Source of the DNA: Acidobacteriota bacterium
Lineage (GTDB): Bacteria > Acidobacteriota > UBA6911 > RPQK01 > JADFOI01
DNA length: 5,051 nucleotides
Assembly: GCA_029942065.1 (NCBI GenBank)
Contig: JAPYTY010000178.1
Location: 1-5,051, forward strand
Reading direction: 5' to 3'
The translations under genes were made by a program, and so were the position numbers. Shown piece after piece: positions 4,940-5,051 of this stretch. The notes beneath the pieces are model-generated. The model was not told the DNA's origin, searched no databases, and worked only from the letters and a program-made list of their open reading frames with translations. Position 1 is the first letter of the stretch. Every line of letters starts with the position of its first letter.

Positions 4940-5051
4940 CTATTTCCTCACTGTCTCCCATATGTCTCCCACTTCGGAGGGATAATTGCTCAAGTGCCTG
5001 GGCTTCTGCGGCTTGTGCCATTCGAACAGATTGCTCTGCATGCCCTGGTAC
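4940..5051 (-). CDS. C-terminal fragment of an unrecognised protein
   Basis: The minus-strand frame ending at TAG 4940-4942 is open to the right edge, 36 codons: YQGMQSNLFEWHKPQKPRHL, then SNYPSEVGDIWETVRK. About three quarters of third positions are G or C, as in the other real genes. A rival frame (ending TGA near 4901) is also open to the edge but has AT-rich third positions, so I prefer this one. The tail is soluble and rich in Trp, Pro and Lys. I do not recognise the family. It would be transcribed toward the tRNA, about 100 bases away. Confidence 0.45.
   Translation of the reverse strand, partial: YQGMQSNLFEWHKPQKPRHLSNYPSEVGDIWETVRK

Overview
The window reads as a piece of a free-living bacterial chromosome of roughly 50-55% GC. 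No gene identifies the phylum for certain. The hybrid-kinase receiver domain, a Hanks-type kinase glycine loop of the 'SHYKVLEKIGQGGMGEV' style and a secreted RNase Z-like hydrolase together fit Acidobacteriota or another Gram-negative phylum rich in such kinases. That assignment is inference from family habits, not from a marker gene.

Layout, left to right. (1) 1-125, minus: N-terminal piece of an exported protein, probably a lipoprotein, cut by the window edge. (2) 194-352, minus: a 52-residue beta-rich small protein with its own Shine-Dalgarno. (3) 499-1065, minus: the 3' remnant of a hybrid sensor kinase, keeping only the last ATPase motif and an intact receiver domain. (4) 1108-2274, minus: a complete membrane fatty acid desaturase with all three histidine boxes. 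(5) 2403-3155, minus: a class I SAM-dependent methyltransferase with a weak TTG start. (6) 3110-3346, minus: an open, start-less fragment of a beta-rich domain that overlaps the methyltransferase start. (7) 3347-3686: no complete recognisable gene, but two inverted repeats, a possible 40-codon ORF and a short kinase glycine-loop remnant. (8) 3687-4697, plus: a secreted RNase Z-like metallo-beta-lactamase-fold hydrolase. (9) 4749-4836, minus: tRNA-Leu(UAG) with encoded CCA. (10) 4940-5051, minus: the C-terminal end of an unrecognised protein running off the window.

The intact genes do not form an obvious pathway. The desaturase and methyltransferase are co-directional but about 127 bases apart, with a possible separate promoter between them. 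The hydrolase is transcribed the opposite way and converges on the tRNA.

The most notable property is the number of gene scars in 5 kb: a 5'-truncated hybrid kinase, a start-less beta-domain fragment and a Ser/Thr kinase loop cut to about 17 residues and read in frame with the hydrolase's upstream region. This looks like a junction-rich, decaying accessory stretch. I see no transposase, integrase, CRISPR array or clear defence system, and I do not claim a new biological system here.
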